A DNA stretch of 64,000 nucleotides from Verrucomicrobiia bacterium (GTDB lineage Bacteria > Verrucomicrobiota > Verrucomicrobiia > Limisphaerales > JADLHS01), in the NCBI GenBank assembly GCA_023953615.1, contig JAMLJH010000001.1, positions 1,777,360 to 1,841,359 of the forward strand, in the 5' to 3' direction. A model generated the notes under the pieces. That model was not told where the DNA came from. It was given only the letters and a program-made list of their open reading frames with translations, and did no database searches. The position numbers and the translations under genes were made by a program. Of this stretch, positions 1-10,900 are shown piece after piece (within the stretch, counting starts at the first letter, position 1; each line of letters opens with the position of its first letter).

Positions 1-579
1 TTTCACCTCCGCCATGGCGGTGGAGATGGCCGGGAATTTCACCGAAAACGTCCCGCCAAAACCGCAGCAGATTTCCGCCGCGCCCATTTCGACCAACTCC
101 AACCCCTGCACCTTGGCGAGCAATTCGCGCGGCGGTCGTTGGTTATGCAGTTCGCGCAATCCGTGGCAACCATCGTGGAAAGTAACCTTGTGCGGAAACC
201 GCGCGCCCACATCGGTCACCCCCAGTTTGTTGACCAGGAAACTGGAAAACTCCCACACCTTGGGCGCGAATTCCCGGGTCAGGGCGGCATGTTCCGTTTT
301 CGCGAACAACTCCTGGTAAAACACCTTCATCATCGCGCCGCACGAACCGCTTAGGATGACGATCGCCTCCGCCTCCCGCAATGTTTGCATGACTTGCAAC
401 GCGAGGTCGCGACATTCATTGCCCCAGTAACCGGTATTGAACGACGGCTGCCCGCAACACGCCGGTCCCTCGGGCACGACCACCCGATGCCCCAACCGCT
501 CGAACAGGCGCACCGCACTGATCGCTACTTGTGGAAACAGCAAATCCACAAAACACGGAACGAACAAAGTAACGGTCAT
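1..579 (-). CDS. lutA: LutA/YkgE-type (Fe-S)-binding protein, 3'-truncated by window edge
   Basis: The reading frame starts at the ATG complementary to 577-579 and runs off the left edge, giving 193 visible residues without a stop. It begins MTVTLFVPCFVD and contains two cysteine-rich CCG-type segments: PACCGQPSFNTGY near residue 41 and, later, FHDGCHG with EICCGFGGTFSVK. This layout matches LutA/YkgE, a subunit of the LutABC L-lactate oxidation complex that carries Fe-S or heterodisulfide-reductase-like cysteine motifs. LutA is usually about 240 residues, so roughly 45 are missing. A GAGGTGG ribosome-binding site lies just upstream of the start. lutB and lutC would be expected beyond the left edge, which cannot be seen. 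Family assignment is strong; the lactate substrate is inferred from the family. Confidence 0.85.
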   Translation of the reverse strand, partial: MTVTLFVPCFVDLLFPQVAISAVRLFERLGHRVVVPEGPACCGQPSFNTGYWGNECRDLALQVMQTLREAEAIVILSGSCGAMMKVFYQELFAKTEHAALTREFAPKVWEFSSFLVNKLGVTDVGARFPHKVTFHDGCHGLRELHNQRPPRELLAKVQGLELVEMGAAEICCGFGGTFSVKFPAISTAMAEVK

Positions 580-960
580 GGCCACCTCATCATGCGCTTC
601 CCGGCCAGGATTTCGAGAAGATTTTCCAGATGACAGACTTGAAGCGGCGCAATTTGGTTACTGCCGGCGTTCTCAAGGAACGTCATGTGAATGATTGTGG
701 GCGGTGGTTTGCGGATAAAGGTGTGGCAGGTTCAGCTTCTACGGGGTGTCACTCGTGATGGTGTCGCCGTCGTGAGTTTCATCCGTGAGGATTCGCATTT
801 GGCGAATTTGAGGTAACAGGTTTTTTTCTGGTAATAATAATTGCTCTTGACGGTCTGCGGAGTTGCTGCTGGAATCACCCCAGCTTCAAGCCATAACGCG
901 CGCTGGTTCTGGGCGGGCCAAATGCTTGGGGTGAAAAATCAAACTTAATCCACTAAAACC
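580..960. other. Intergenic region between divergent genes
   Basis: This 381-base stretch separates the divergently transcribed lutA-like gene and the secreted Ig-like protein gene, so it should hold both promoters. I see no gene, tRNA or clear hairpin terminator. Short open frames here overlap the lutA start and have no recognisable protein features. Confidence 0.5.
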
Positions 961-3900
961 ATGAAACTTCGCCAAATGATTCGTGTTCTTAGGTGGCCTG
1001 GTCGGCTCGGCGCCGGCTTGGTCGCATCTATTTATCTCTTGGGCCAGTCCGTTATTGGCCAAACTATTCCCAATCCCAGCTTTGAGGCTGACACCTTTAC
1101 TATTTTTCCCGGTTATACCAGCGACAATGGGCCGATTACGGGTTGGGTGGGCAGTCCTGCGGAGCGAGTGGGATTAAATCCAGCGAGTGGCAGTCCATTT
1201 GCCAACAACGGAACGATTCCCGATGGCAGTAACGTGGCATTCATCCAGTCCAACGCCACCGATCCGAGCACCCCAACGAAGCTCAGCACGACCATTAGCG
1301 GTCTGAGCGCCGGCACGACTTACAAGGTGACCTTTCGTGCCAATGGCCGGGTTCGGACTGCCGATGTGCCGCGCTTAAAGGTTTATGTTGACCAGATTTC
1401 AGTTTTACTGCCGGGATTACCAGGATCCTGGCCGGATGGGTTTGCCCCGGGAACAGTGGGCGGGGCCGCTGGTTATTGGTATGTTGCGTTCGAGTTTACG
1501 GCCAATGCCGCAACTGCGGAACTCTCGCTTGTAAACGATGCTAACGGCGACCACACCGTGGTGGTTGACGATTTTAAGATTGCTCCCAGCACCCAGCGCT
1601 GGTCGGTTGAGGCGTGGAACTCGGACGGCGATTCGGGAATAGATCCGGATTATGTTTACACGCACGCTTACAGCTTTGGCAGCAGTGAAGACACAACCGT
1701 TAATGATGTCAATTTTACCGGGGTGGGTGGGGCAAATCCTGCGGTGGCAGGACAATTTTCCACCACCTTGCTGGGGAATGTCTATAACGGTGATGATAAC
1801 GGACCGAGGTGGGCCGGTGGTGGCGGAGAGATATTGGGCCGTGATTTTTTGTATAGCAGTGCGGTCGCCGCTGGTTCTTATGAAAGTATTACCCTCGAGG
1901 GGCTCTCACCGGGAACAGAGTATCTCCTGAGCGTTTTTTCGGTGGGCTGGGAGAATGCTTCCGAAACGGCCCGTTGGGCGACGTGCAGCATGGGCGATGA
2001 TTATCTGACGTTCAACCAGGACCAATTTGGTAACGATGTGGGCATCCGGCTTTCCTATCGCTACACGGCTGATGCCAGCGGTAGTGCGACGTTTCGAATT
2101 GCTCCCTTCCAGGCGGATAACGTGAGTATTCACATCTATGGTTTTGCGAATCGCGAAACGACGCCGCGTCCGGCGGCCCCGAAGATTACTGCGCATCCGA
2201 AGAGCACGATCGTTTCTCCAGGTCTTACTGTGGGCTTCAAAGTCACGGCTTCGGCGGTGCCTTTGCCGACTTACCAATGGCGTTGGAATGGGAACAATCT
2301 TCCCGGGGAAATCAACAATACCTTGGTGGTGAATTCGGTTTCTGCCGCCAACGCCGGACTCTATGATGTGGTGGTGGCAAACTCGGTTGGCTCAGTCACC
2401 AGTCAGGTAGCCCGACTGACGGTGGGCGCGATTAACATCATTAATCCAAGTTTTGAAGAGGATGAGTTTTATATTTGGCCGGGTTACCTTCGTAATCCTA
2501 GCTTTGGTGAAAATGCTTCATCAATCATCGGCTGGAATTCGCTCGACGATCACGGCATTAACCCTGTGCGGCCACCAGATGGGCGTAGTCCCTTCGGAGA
2601 TAACGGAGCCATTCCACAGGGAAGTCAGATTGCCTTCATGCAGGGGAATGGGGAACTGAGTCAAACCCTGAGCGGCTTCACGGTGGGCGGTCACTATTAT
2701 GTGCATTATTATGAAAACGCTCGTTCCGAGGTCACCCGCCCCGGAATGGAGGTCAAGGTGAATGGTAATACCGTTGTGCCATTACATTCGCTGGCTCCAG
2801 TCGGTGGCAGCAATCCTTATCGAGAAGTTTCCAGCGCCATGTTTACGGCCACGGCTACGGATTTAAGTTTGGCGTTCATTAAAAGTGCTCCAGAGGCCGG
2901 AGATTGCACTGCACTGATTGACAATGTGGCGATTGTACAAGTGGCACCGGGAACACCGCCCAGCCTTAGCTCGCAGCCGCAATCCGTATCGGTGGTGCCC
3001 GGTAGCACGGTGAGTTTTAGCACCATCGCACAGGGTAGTTTGCCCTTAAGCTATCAATGGTATCATGATGGTACTGCGCTTTCCGGCGAAACGAACCCAG
3101 GATTGTCAATCTCCGCTGTCGGAGTGGGTGATATAGGTGATTACACGGTAGTAGTGGCAAACAGCTCTGGATCGGTGACCAGCGTCGTGGCGGAGCTGTC
3201 CTTGGTGCAACCGATTTATTCGCTACGCAGTACCGGCATTGGCGCTAACGGTTTGCCACAGGCGAACGGGATTGTTACTCCCTTCTGGGTCTTGACGGAA
3301 AATCCAGATAGTGGTTCTGCCGATGTCTTTGTAGCCAATGATGATCAGTTCCCCATTTCAACCGGAAACTGGCTGGCCAGTAGCGCTGCGTCCAAATGGG
3401 TCGCACCCCGGGCCACGGCTGGCGATACTGATATCGCCATGGGAAATTATCGGTATCGCACCACCTTCGATCTGAGTGGTCGCGATACGAGTACCGTGGT
3501 GATCAACGGACGTTGGAGTACGGATAACGCCGGCGTAGCCGTGTATGTCAACGACCAACAAGTAAATGTGCCCTTAAGCACTGGATTCAGTGCCTGGACG
3601 GCTTTCACGATTACCAGCGCCGATGTTCCGTTCATTGCAGGAAACAACACGATGGATTTTGTGATGGCTAACATTGGAGAGGTCGGTCCATCCGGATTAC
3701 GGGTTGAGTTCACCCAGACGAGCACGAAAGTGCTGCCGGGATTGCCGGTGAGCATTGTTAGCCAACCGCAAGGGGTTCAAGCGATTGAAGGTGACAATGT
3801 GGTATTGAAGGTGATTGCCAATGGTTCTTTGCCCTTCAGTTATCAGTGGCGTAAAAACGGTCAGGATCTGGTCGGAGAAACCCAGGACACCTTGACGCTG

Positions 3901-4752
3901 GTCGGAGTGACTGGAGCAGCCGCTGGGACTTATACGGTTCGCGTTTCGAATCCGTGGGGCGACGAGGTCAGCAGTGGGGCTTACGTTGACGTAGCTTTCC
4001 AGGTCATCCCGGGCATTTTTGGCACGGGTGTGGGCGCCAATGGAGCGTTGCTAGGTGATGGGGCGGTGGATCCGCATTACGTGCTTTCGGTCAGTGCCGA
4101 TTGGAACTTCCCCGGGCCGGACGCAGTCTGCATCACGAACGTCTGGCCGATTGCGCCCGCTGGTCCGTGGCTGGCCAATGGCCCAAGCTCGCGTTGGATT
4201 GGCGCCTCTTCCAACCAACGCCAGGACATTGATCCGTTGTCTGGCAATCTGCCAGGCCTTTATACATACCAGACGACTTTTGATCTGACTGGTTACGATC
4301 TGAGCAAGGTCCGGGTGATTGGCGGGGTCGCGGCAGATAACGCGGTCAACGACGTTTTGCTCAACGGAGTCAGCACGGGAGTCACGGTGGCTGGCTTTGG
4401 TGGACTGAACAGCTTCACGTTCACTAGCGGGCTGGTGGCGGGCGAGAATACAGTTGATTTCATTCTCGAAAATGCGCTGACGGGTGGTACTGATTCCGAT
4501 TCACCCAACCCGGCGGGTTTGCGGGTGGACCTGCGGGGATTGCTGGACATTCGGACCAGTCTGCCCGAAGTCACTCTCACGGTGGGAGCGAGTGGGAATA
4601 ATATAACCATCTCGTGGTCCCCGGTCGGTCCTGATCAGAAATTACAATGGGCGCCGGATGTGACCGGGCCGTGGACGGAGATTCCCGGGGCCACCAGCCC
4701 ATATCAGACCACGTCCACCGGAACGCAGCGTTTCTTCCGAATCGCGCAGTAA
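961..4752 (+). CDS. Large secreted protein with Ig-like and NPSFE-type adhesion modules
   Basis: This 1263-residue protein is predicted to be exported: a basic N-terminus and a hydrophobic stretch end near residue 34 (VIGQ). Two modules starting with a NPSFE motif (about residues 36-205 and 490-660) resemble galactose-binding-fold carbohydrate modules. Three Ig-like domains lie at about 405-488, 665-750 and 929-1010, each with a YQW core and an A-G-x-Y-x-V-x-V-x-N signature. Two copies of a roughly 165-residue module beginning G-x-G-A-N-G (about 751-918 and 1013-1195) follow, and a third copy is in the next gene. The last 60 residues form the W-x-P...F-F-R-I end common in secreted verrucomicrobial proteins. 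No catalytic motif is visible, so adhesion or polysaccharide binding is inferred. It is followed by a strong terminator. Confidence 0.8.
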   Translation: MKLRQMIRVLRWPGRLGAGLVASIYLLGQSVIGQTIPNPSFEADTFTIFPGYTSDNGPITGWVGSPAERVGLNPASGSPFANNGTIPDGSNVAFIQSNATDPSTPTKLSTTISGLSAGTTYKVTFRANGRVRTADVPRLKVYVDQISVLLPGLPGSWPDGFAPGTVGGAAGYWYVAFEFTANAATAELSLVNDANGDHTVVVDDFKIAPSTQRWSVEAWNSDGDSGIDPDYVYTHAYSFGSSEDTTVNDVNFTGVGGANPAVAGQFSTTLLGNVYNGDDNGPRWAGGGGEILGRDFLYSSAVAAGSYESITLEGLSPGTEYLLSVFSVGWENASETARWATCSMGDDYLTFNQDQFGNDVGIRLSYRYTADASGSATFRIAPFQADNVSIHIYGFANRETTPRPAAPKITAHPKSTIVSPGLTVGFKVTASAVPLPTYQWRWNGNNLPGEINNTLVVNSVSAANAGLYDVVVANSVGSVTSQVARLTVGAINIINPSFEEDEFYIWPGYLRNPSFGENASSIIGWNSLDDHGINPVRPPDGRSPFGDNGAIPQGSQIAFMQGNGELSQTLSGFTVGGHYYVHYYENARSEVTRPGMEVKVNGNTVVPLHSLAPVGGSNPYREVSSAMFTATATDLSLAFIKSAPEAGDCTALIDNVAIVQVAPGTPPSLSSQPQSVSVVPGSTVSFSTIAQGSLPLSYQWYHDGTALSGETNPGLSISAVGVGDIGDYTVVVANSSGSVTSVVAELSLVQPIYSLRSTGIGANGLPQANGIVTPFWVLTENPDSGSADVFVANDDQFPISTGNWLASSAASKWVAPRATAGDTDIAMGNYRYRTTFDLSGRDTSTVVINGRWSTDNAGVAVYVNDQQVNVPLSTGFSAWTAFTITSADVPFIAGNNTMDFVMANIGEVGPSGLRVEFTQTSTKVLPGLPVSIVSQPQGVQAIEGDNVVLKVIANGSLPFSYQWRKNGQDLVGETQDTLTLVGVTGAAAGTYTVRVSNPWGDEVSSGAYVDVAFQVIPGIFGTGVGANGALLGDGAVDPHYVLSVSADWNFPGPDAVCITNVWPIAPAGPWLANGPSSRWIGASSNQRQDIDPLSGNLPGLYTYQTTFDLTGYDLSKVRVIGGVAADNAVNDVLLNGVSTGVTVAGFGGLNSFTFTSGLVAGENTVDFILENALTGGTDSDSPNPAGLRVDLRGLLDIRTSLPEVTLTVGASGNNITISWSPVGPDQKLQWAPDVTGPWTEIPGATSPYQTTSTGTQRFFRIAQ

Positions 4753-4781
4753 CGGTTGGGCAAACGCGAACCGTAGTCAAA

Positions 4782-4815
4782 GGCCGGGAGCGTGCGAATG
4801 CTCCCGGCCGTTTTT
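4782..4815 (+). terminator. Rho-independent terminator after the Ig-like protein gene
   Basis: A 10-bp GC-rich stem (GGCCGGGAGC paired with GCTCCCGGCC) with an 8-base loop is followed by a run of T. It lies about 30 bases after the stop codon of the upstream gene. Confidence 0.9.
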
Positions 4816-4921
4816 GTTTCTGGTCACGGAAAGGTGTTCTTGAGAATTACGGCGGGCATATTGTTTGGGCCGTGTGACTTGTAATTTCGGGTCGCTTGAG
4901 GAAATCTAGGAAGTCGAATTC

Positions 4922-7900
4922 ATGAAGCAGCAATTTAAGATGAAACGCTTTTCGCCACTGGCGACAAGCTTACCTGACGTCATCACCTGGCAAAAACGAG
5001 CTAGCGCCGGTAAGCCATCGCACTGGACCGCGCTCCGGATGCTTTTGATTTTTCTCGGCGTCACCGTTCCAACCGCGCTGCGCGCGGACAGCGTCGTGGT
5101 CTTCAATGAAATCATGTACCACCCGCCCACCAACGAGGCGCTGATGGAATGGGTGGAGCTGCATAATCAAATGGCGGTGAATGTGGACTTGTCCCGATGG
5201 TCATTGAGCAGCGGAATTGATTTTACGTTTCCGGAGGGCACGGTCATTCCCGGAAAAGGCTATCTGGTCGTCGCGGCGTCACCGACGGACTTGATGGCGG
5301 CGACCGGTTTGACGAACGTGCTGGGCCCGTTCAGCGGTCGCCTTTCCAACAGCGGTGAGAAATTGGAGCTGCGCAACAACAACCATCGGTTGATGGATGC
5401 GATCACGTATGGCGTGGATGGTGACTGGCCGGTTGGGCCGGATGATGCGGGAGTATCGTTGGCCAAACTTAACGAAAACGGCGCCAGCGATCAGGCTTCC
5501 AACTGGACGATGAGCACTTTGGTCGGCGGCACGCCCGGCGGGCGCAATTTCGTCACCACGCCATACGAAGTCACCAACGTCATGACGCTCCAACTGGATT
5601 CCGTCTGGAGGTACGAGGCTTCGGGAATTGATTTGGGTACGGCTTGGCGGGAAACGGATTTCGATGATGACGGTTGGGCATCGGGCGCGGGGCTTTTCAA
5701 GGCCGGAAACATCAGCGTGCCGATTGGCAATCCCGAACCGATCCCCACGCTTTTTAGCAGTGGGCTGGATGCCAATGGTGCGGGGTTACCGCCCGGTGTA
5801 ACCGACCCGCACTATCAATTGACTCAATCGGCGCAGAGCACTCCACCGCCACCCGCGATTGCTGCCACGGTCATCCAAAACCATCCTGCGTGGTTGGCCA
5901 ACGATCTGTCATCGAGCTGGATTGGCCCCGTGAATCCAGGCACCGAGAATGTTGCGGCGGGCAATTACAACTACCGCACCACATTTTCTCTCGCGGGCTT
6001 CGATCCCACCTCGGCCAGCCTGACGCTCAAGCTGGGCGTGGACAACCGACTGACGGGACTCCAACTGAATGGAGTATCCACCGGCATCACCTTTGAAGGC
6101 TTCGCTTCGTTAAGCGGCAATTTCAGTCTTCCGACTGGTTTTGTGGCCGGAGATAACACGCTGGATTTTCTTACGGTCAACGACGGGGACAGTCCGAATC
6201 CGGCCGGGTTGCGGGTGCAGTTGACGGGCACCGCGCGGCGGCAAATGGTCAGCAACACCCCGCTGCCGGACGAGCGAACCAGCTACTACTTTCGCACCCA
6301 ATTCGTTTTGCCGGGCGCGCCACATCTATCCAGTGTCCGGCTTCGTCCGGTGGTTGCCGATGGCGCCGTGTTTTATCTGAACGGCACCGAAGTGTTGCGC
6401 TGGAATATGCCCGCCGGCCCCATCACCGCCGGGACGCTGGCCGTGTCCAATGTGCCGAATCCCACGGTGTTGGGACCATTTCAACTGTTGAACACGGCCT
6501 TGGTTGCGGGGACGAACGTATTGGCCGTGGAATTGCACTCCGCCTCCGGCAATCTTGTGGAGGCGCTGTTCGGTGCGGAATTGGAACTGACCACCACCAA
6601 TCTGCTTACGCCGCCGCCCCTGCCTGTGGTGTTCAATGAATTGAGCGCTCCCACCAACGGCACGTTTTGGCTGGAGCTGATCAACTCGGGCGCCGCGCCG
6701 GTGGATCTGACGGGTTGCATTTTGTCCCTGCGTGGCAAAGGCGCTCCCGCGGATTACGTTTTCCCCGCGCAGACTTTGGCGGCGGGACAACTGTTGTCAT
6801 TAACGCAAGCCACGTTGGGTTTTGCGGCGCAACCGGATCAGCGCCTTATTTTGTATCGGCCCAATGGCATCGGAGTGCTGGATGCGGTGGTGGTAAAGGA
6901 GTCGGCGCGCGCCCGCTGGCCCGACGCCACCGGACGTTGGTGGTTTCCCGCCACGTTAACTCCGGGGGCTTCAAACCATTTTGAATTTCGTGACGAGGTG
7001 GTCATCAACGAGATCATGTATCACCCGCCGATGCTGCCGCCCACGCCGCCCACTTATGCCACCAACATTCTCCTGAGCATCACCAACACTTGGAAGTATA
7101 ACGCTCAAGGCTCCGATCTCGGCAGCACCTGGCGCGCGACCAGTTACAACGACAGCTCGTGGCCGGAAGGCCGGGCGTTGTTCTATAACACCAGCTCGGT
7201 TTTGCCAGCGGAGAAAAATACCGAACTGCCGCTGGTTGACGCGTTGAATCGCCGGATCATCACGTGGTATTTCCGCACTGCCTTTGTGTTCTCTGGGGGC
7301 ACCAATGACGGGCAGTTGACGTTCAACTCCATCGTGGATGATGGCGCAGTATATTATCTCAACGGAGTCGAGATCCACCGGCAGAATATGCCCGCCGGAT
7401 CAATCAGTTATTCGACCCTGGCCAGCGCTGGCGTGGCGACGCCCGCCTATAGCGGTCCGTTTACCGTGCCGGTTTTTAATCTGAACGTCGGTACCAACGT
7501 GCTGGCCGTGGAGGTGCATCAATTCACCACCAATCCGATTGCTGCCGACATGGCGTTTGGGGTGGAGGTCAGTAATTACGGGTTTCAATTCCCCGCGCTC
7601 CCGGCGCAAGAGGGCCCTGATTCCTGGGTGGAATTGTTCAACCGCAGCGCCAACGCCGTGGACCTCACCGGCTGGCGGTTGGATGAGGGCATTGATTTTC
7701 GGTTTGCTCCGGGGACCATCCTTCCGGGCGGCGGTTATCTGGTGGTCGCCAAGGAGGTTGGTTTCATGCAATCGAACTATCCCAACGCCACCGTGGTGGG
7801 GCCGTACACCAACAAGCTGTCGCGCAGCAGCGATTATTTGGTGTTGAAAGATGCGGCGAACAATCCAGCGGATGAAGTTCATTATTTTGATGGCGGGCGG

Positions 7901-10900
7901 TGGCCCGGCTCGGCCGATGGCGGGGGCAGCAGTTTGGAATTACGCGATCCCTGGGCGGATAATTCCCAACCGGAAGCCTGGGCGGCGAGCGACGAGACGG
8001 ACCGCTCCCAATGGCACACCTACTCGTATCGCGGGGTGGCGCAAAACATCCTCGGTCCGACGTTGTGGAACGAATTTGTGCTCGGCTTGTTGGACGAGGG
8101 CGAGTGCCTTATTGATGATCTGCACGTCATTGAGTCGCCCGATACCGCACCAGTCGAGTTGTTGCAAAACGGTTCGTTCGAGACGGGACTGAACGCGTGG
8201 CGCGTGTTGGGCAATCACGGTGCGAGCGCCGTCATTGTGGACCCGGATAACGCGGGCAACCACGTTCTGCATCTCCGAGCCACCGGCCCCACCGGCCACA
8301 TGCACAATCATCTGGAAACCACTTACGCCAGCGGAAAGTCGGTCGTGGATGGACGGCAGTATGAAATTTCCTTTCGCGCCAAATGGCTTGCGGGCAATAA
8401 CCGCCTGAATACCCGGCTCTATTTTAATCGCGTCGCCAAAACCACCGCGTTGCCGACCCCTCGGTTGCGCGGCACACCCGGTGCGGTCAACTCCGCGTAC
8501 ACGCCGAATTTAGGACCCACTTTTGCCGCGTTCCAGCATCACCCCGTGATCCCCGCTCCGAATCAATCCGTCACGGTGACGGCGGACGTCTTTGATCCGC
8601 ACGGCGTCACCAATGTCACCCTCTACTGGTCGGCCAATGGCGGCAGTTGGCAGACGGAAAACATGACTTTTACGGGTTACGCTGCGACGCCCAATTACGC
8701 CACCTATTCGGGACTGGTCCCCGGTCAGGCGGCGAACACGATGGTGCAATTCTTCGTGCAAGCCACGGACGGGTTGGGCGCGGTCACCACCTTCCCAGCC
8801 GGCGGCACCAACTCGCGCGCTTTGTATCGGGTGGATAACGGTCAGCCGCTGATGCCGCAGCTTCATCGGTTGCGCTTACTGCTGACGGCGGCGGATGTGA
8901 CGCGACTACACGCCTCTACCAATGTCATGAGCAACGCCCGGACGGGGTTAACCGTGGTGTATGACGAACAGGAAGTTTTTTACGATGTCGGCATGCACCT
9001 GCAAGGCAGCGAGCGCGGTCGGGATGCTTCTTCGCGGGTGGGTTTTACGATTAGTTTTAATACGGATCATCTGTTTCGCGGCACGCAGAAGAGCTTGGTC
9101 ATTGATCGCTCCGGAGGCTATTCGGGCCGGGGCGGGAAGCACGACGAGATTTTGCTCTGGCACGCGGTCAACCACGCCGGCGGCGGTTTGCTGGGCATCG
9201 AGTGCGATTTGGTGCAGGTCTTTGCGCCGCGCAGTTCGGAGGACGGCACGGGGTTGTTGCGGATGCAGGCCTTCAACAACGATTATTTTGAAAGCCAGTT
9301 CGCCAATGGCGATGACGGCCAACGCTACATGCTGGAGTTGATTTATTATCCGACCACCACGGCCAGTTCCGGCAACCCGCAATCACCCAAACTGCCGCAG
9401 CCCGATGACGTGTTGAATGTGGATTATCAGGACTGGGGCAACGACCAGGAGAATTACCGCTGGATTTTCAGTCAGGAAAATCATTCCGATCTCGATGATT
9501 ACCGTCAAATCATCGCGCTCAACCAGGCGTTCAGTTTGAGCGGCGCGGCATTTGAAAATCAAATGCGGCAACTGACCGACGCGGATGAATGGATGCGCAC
9601 GCTGGCGTTCAAGGCGCTGAACGGCGATGGGGATACGTTCACGGCCGGATTGAACCACAACTGGAAGACGTATTTTCGCCCCGAGGATGGCAAAGCGTTG
9701 GGACTGCTCTGGGACATGGATTTTGCGTACTCTCAGGACGTTTCGGCGGGATTCCCGGGGAGTGGTTCCTCGAATACCCGCCGCTTTATCCTGCTGCCGG
9801 ATAACTACCGGCGTTACTACAACCACCTGTTTGATTTGGTGACGACCACGATGAACGCGGCGCATCTCGGGCCATGGGCCACGCACTACGCGGGCTTGCT
9901 GGGACAAAACTGGAGCAGCGCCGTGACGTATCTCCAGCAGCGCGGCAACTACGTTTTAAGCTTCATGCCCACGGCGGTGTCGTTTGTCATTACCAGCAAC
10001 GGCGGGCAGAATTTCGGCACGGCCAACGAGGTCGTGACCCTGGCGGGACTCGCGCCGATAGCGGTCAAGGACATTGCCGTAAACGGCAGCGTGGGCGAAT
10101 TAACCTGGACCAGCCTGACGAACTGGACGTTGACGGTTTCGCTGCCGAATTTTGTCAATCCGTTTTCCCTGCAAGGTTTGGACAATCAAGGCAACCCCTT
10201 ACCCAACGCCACCGCTTCCATCACGATTACCAATCTGGGCACGCTGCCGCCCGGACCGGTGGTGATCAACGAATGGATGGCCGCCAATGCCGGCCCCGGT
10301 GGTTTCGCGGACCCGTTGGATGGGCTGTTCCAGGACTGGTTCGAACTTTACAATCCGAATACCGTTGCGGTGGATCTGTCCGGATTTTACCTCACGGATA
10401 ATCTGAGCAATCCTACCAAGTGGCAAATTCCACCCAACGTGGTCATCGCGCCGCACGGCTTTCTGCTGGTCTGGGCCGATGGTGACGTCGGCCAGAATGG
10501 CCAGGGCGAAAACGGCGATTTGCACGCCAGCTTTTCCTTGAGCTTGAGCGGGGAGGCTTTGGGACTTTCCACTCCTGATTTAATCCTGCAGCACGCCGTG
10601 GTCTTTGGTCCGCAAACCCAAAACGTCAGTCAGGGATTGTACCCTGACGGCGATACCAATGCCGTGTTCTTCATGCCGGATTGGACGCCGCGCGCCAGTA
10701 ACCGATTGGGCGCGCCCGCTGCGCCGCTGGTTGGTAATATCACCATTCAAGGCAATGGAACGCTCCAATTCCAATCTGGAGCCATCACCGGGCGGACTTA
10801 TCGCGTGGAATACAAAGACGATTTGCAAGCGTCGTCATGGACGCCGCTGGGCGCCAATCGGACGGCCACCAATTCGGTGCTTACCATCACCGATCTGCTG

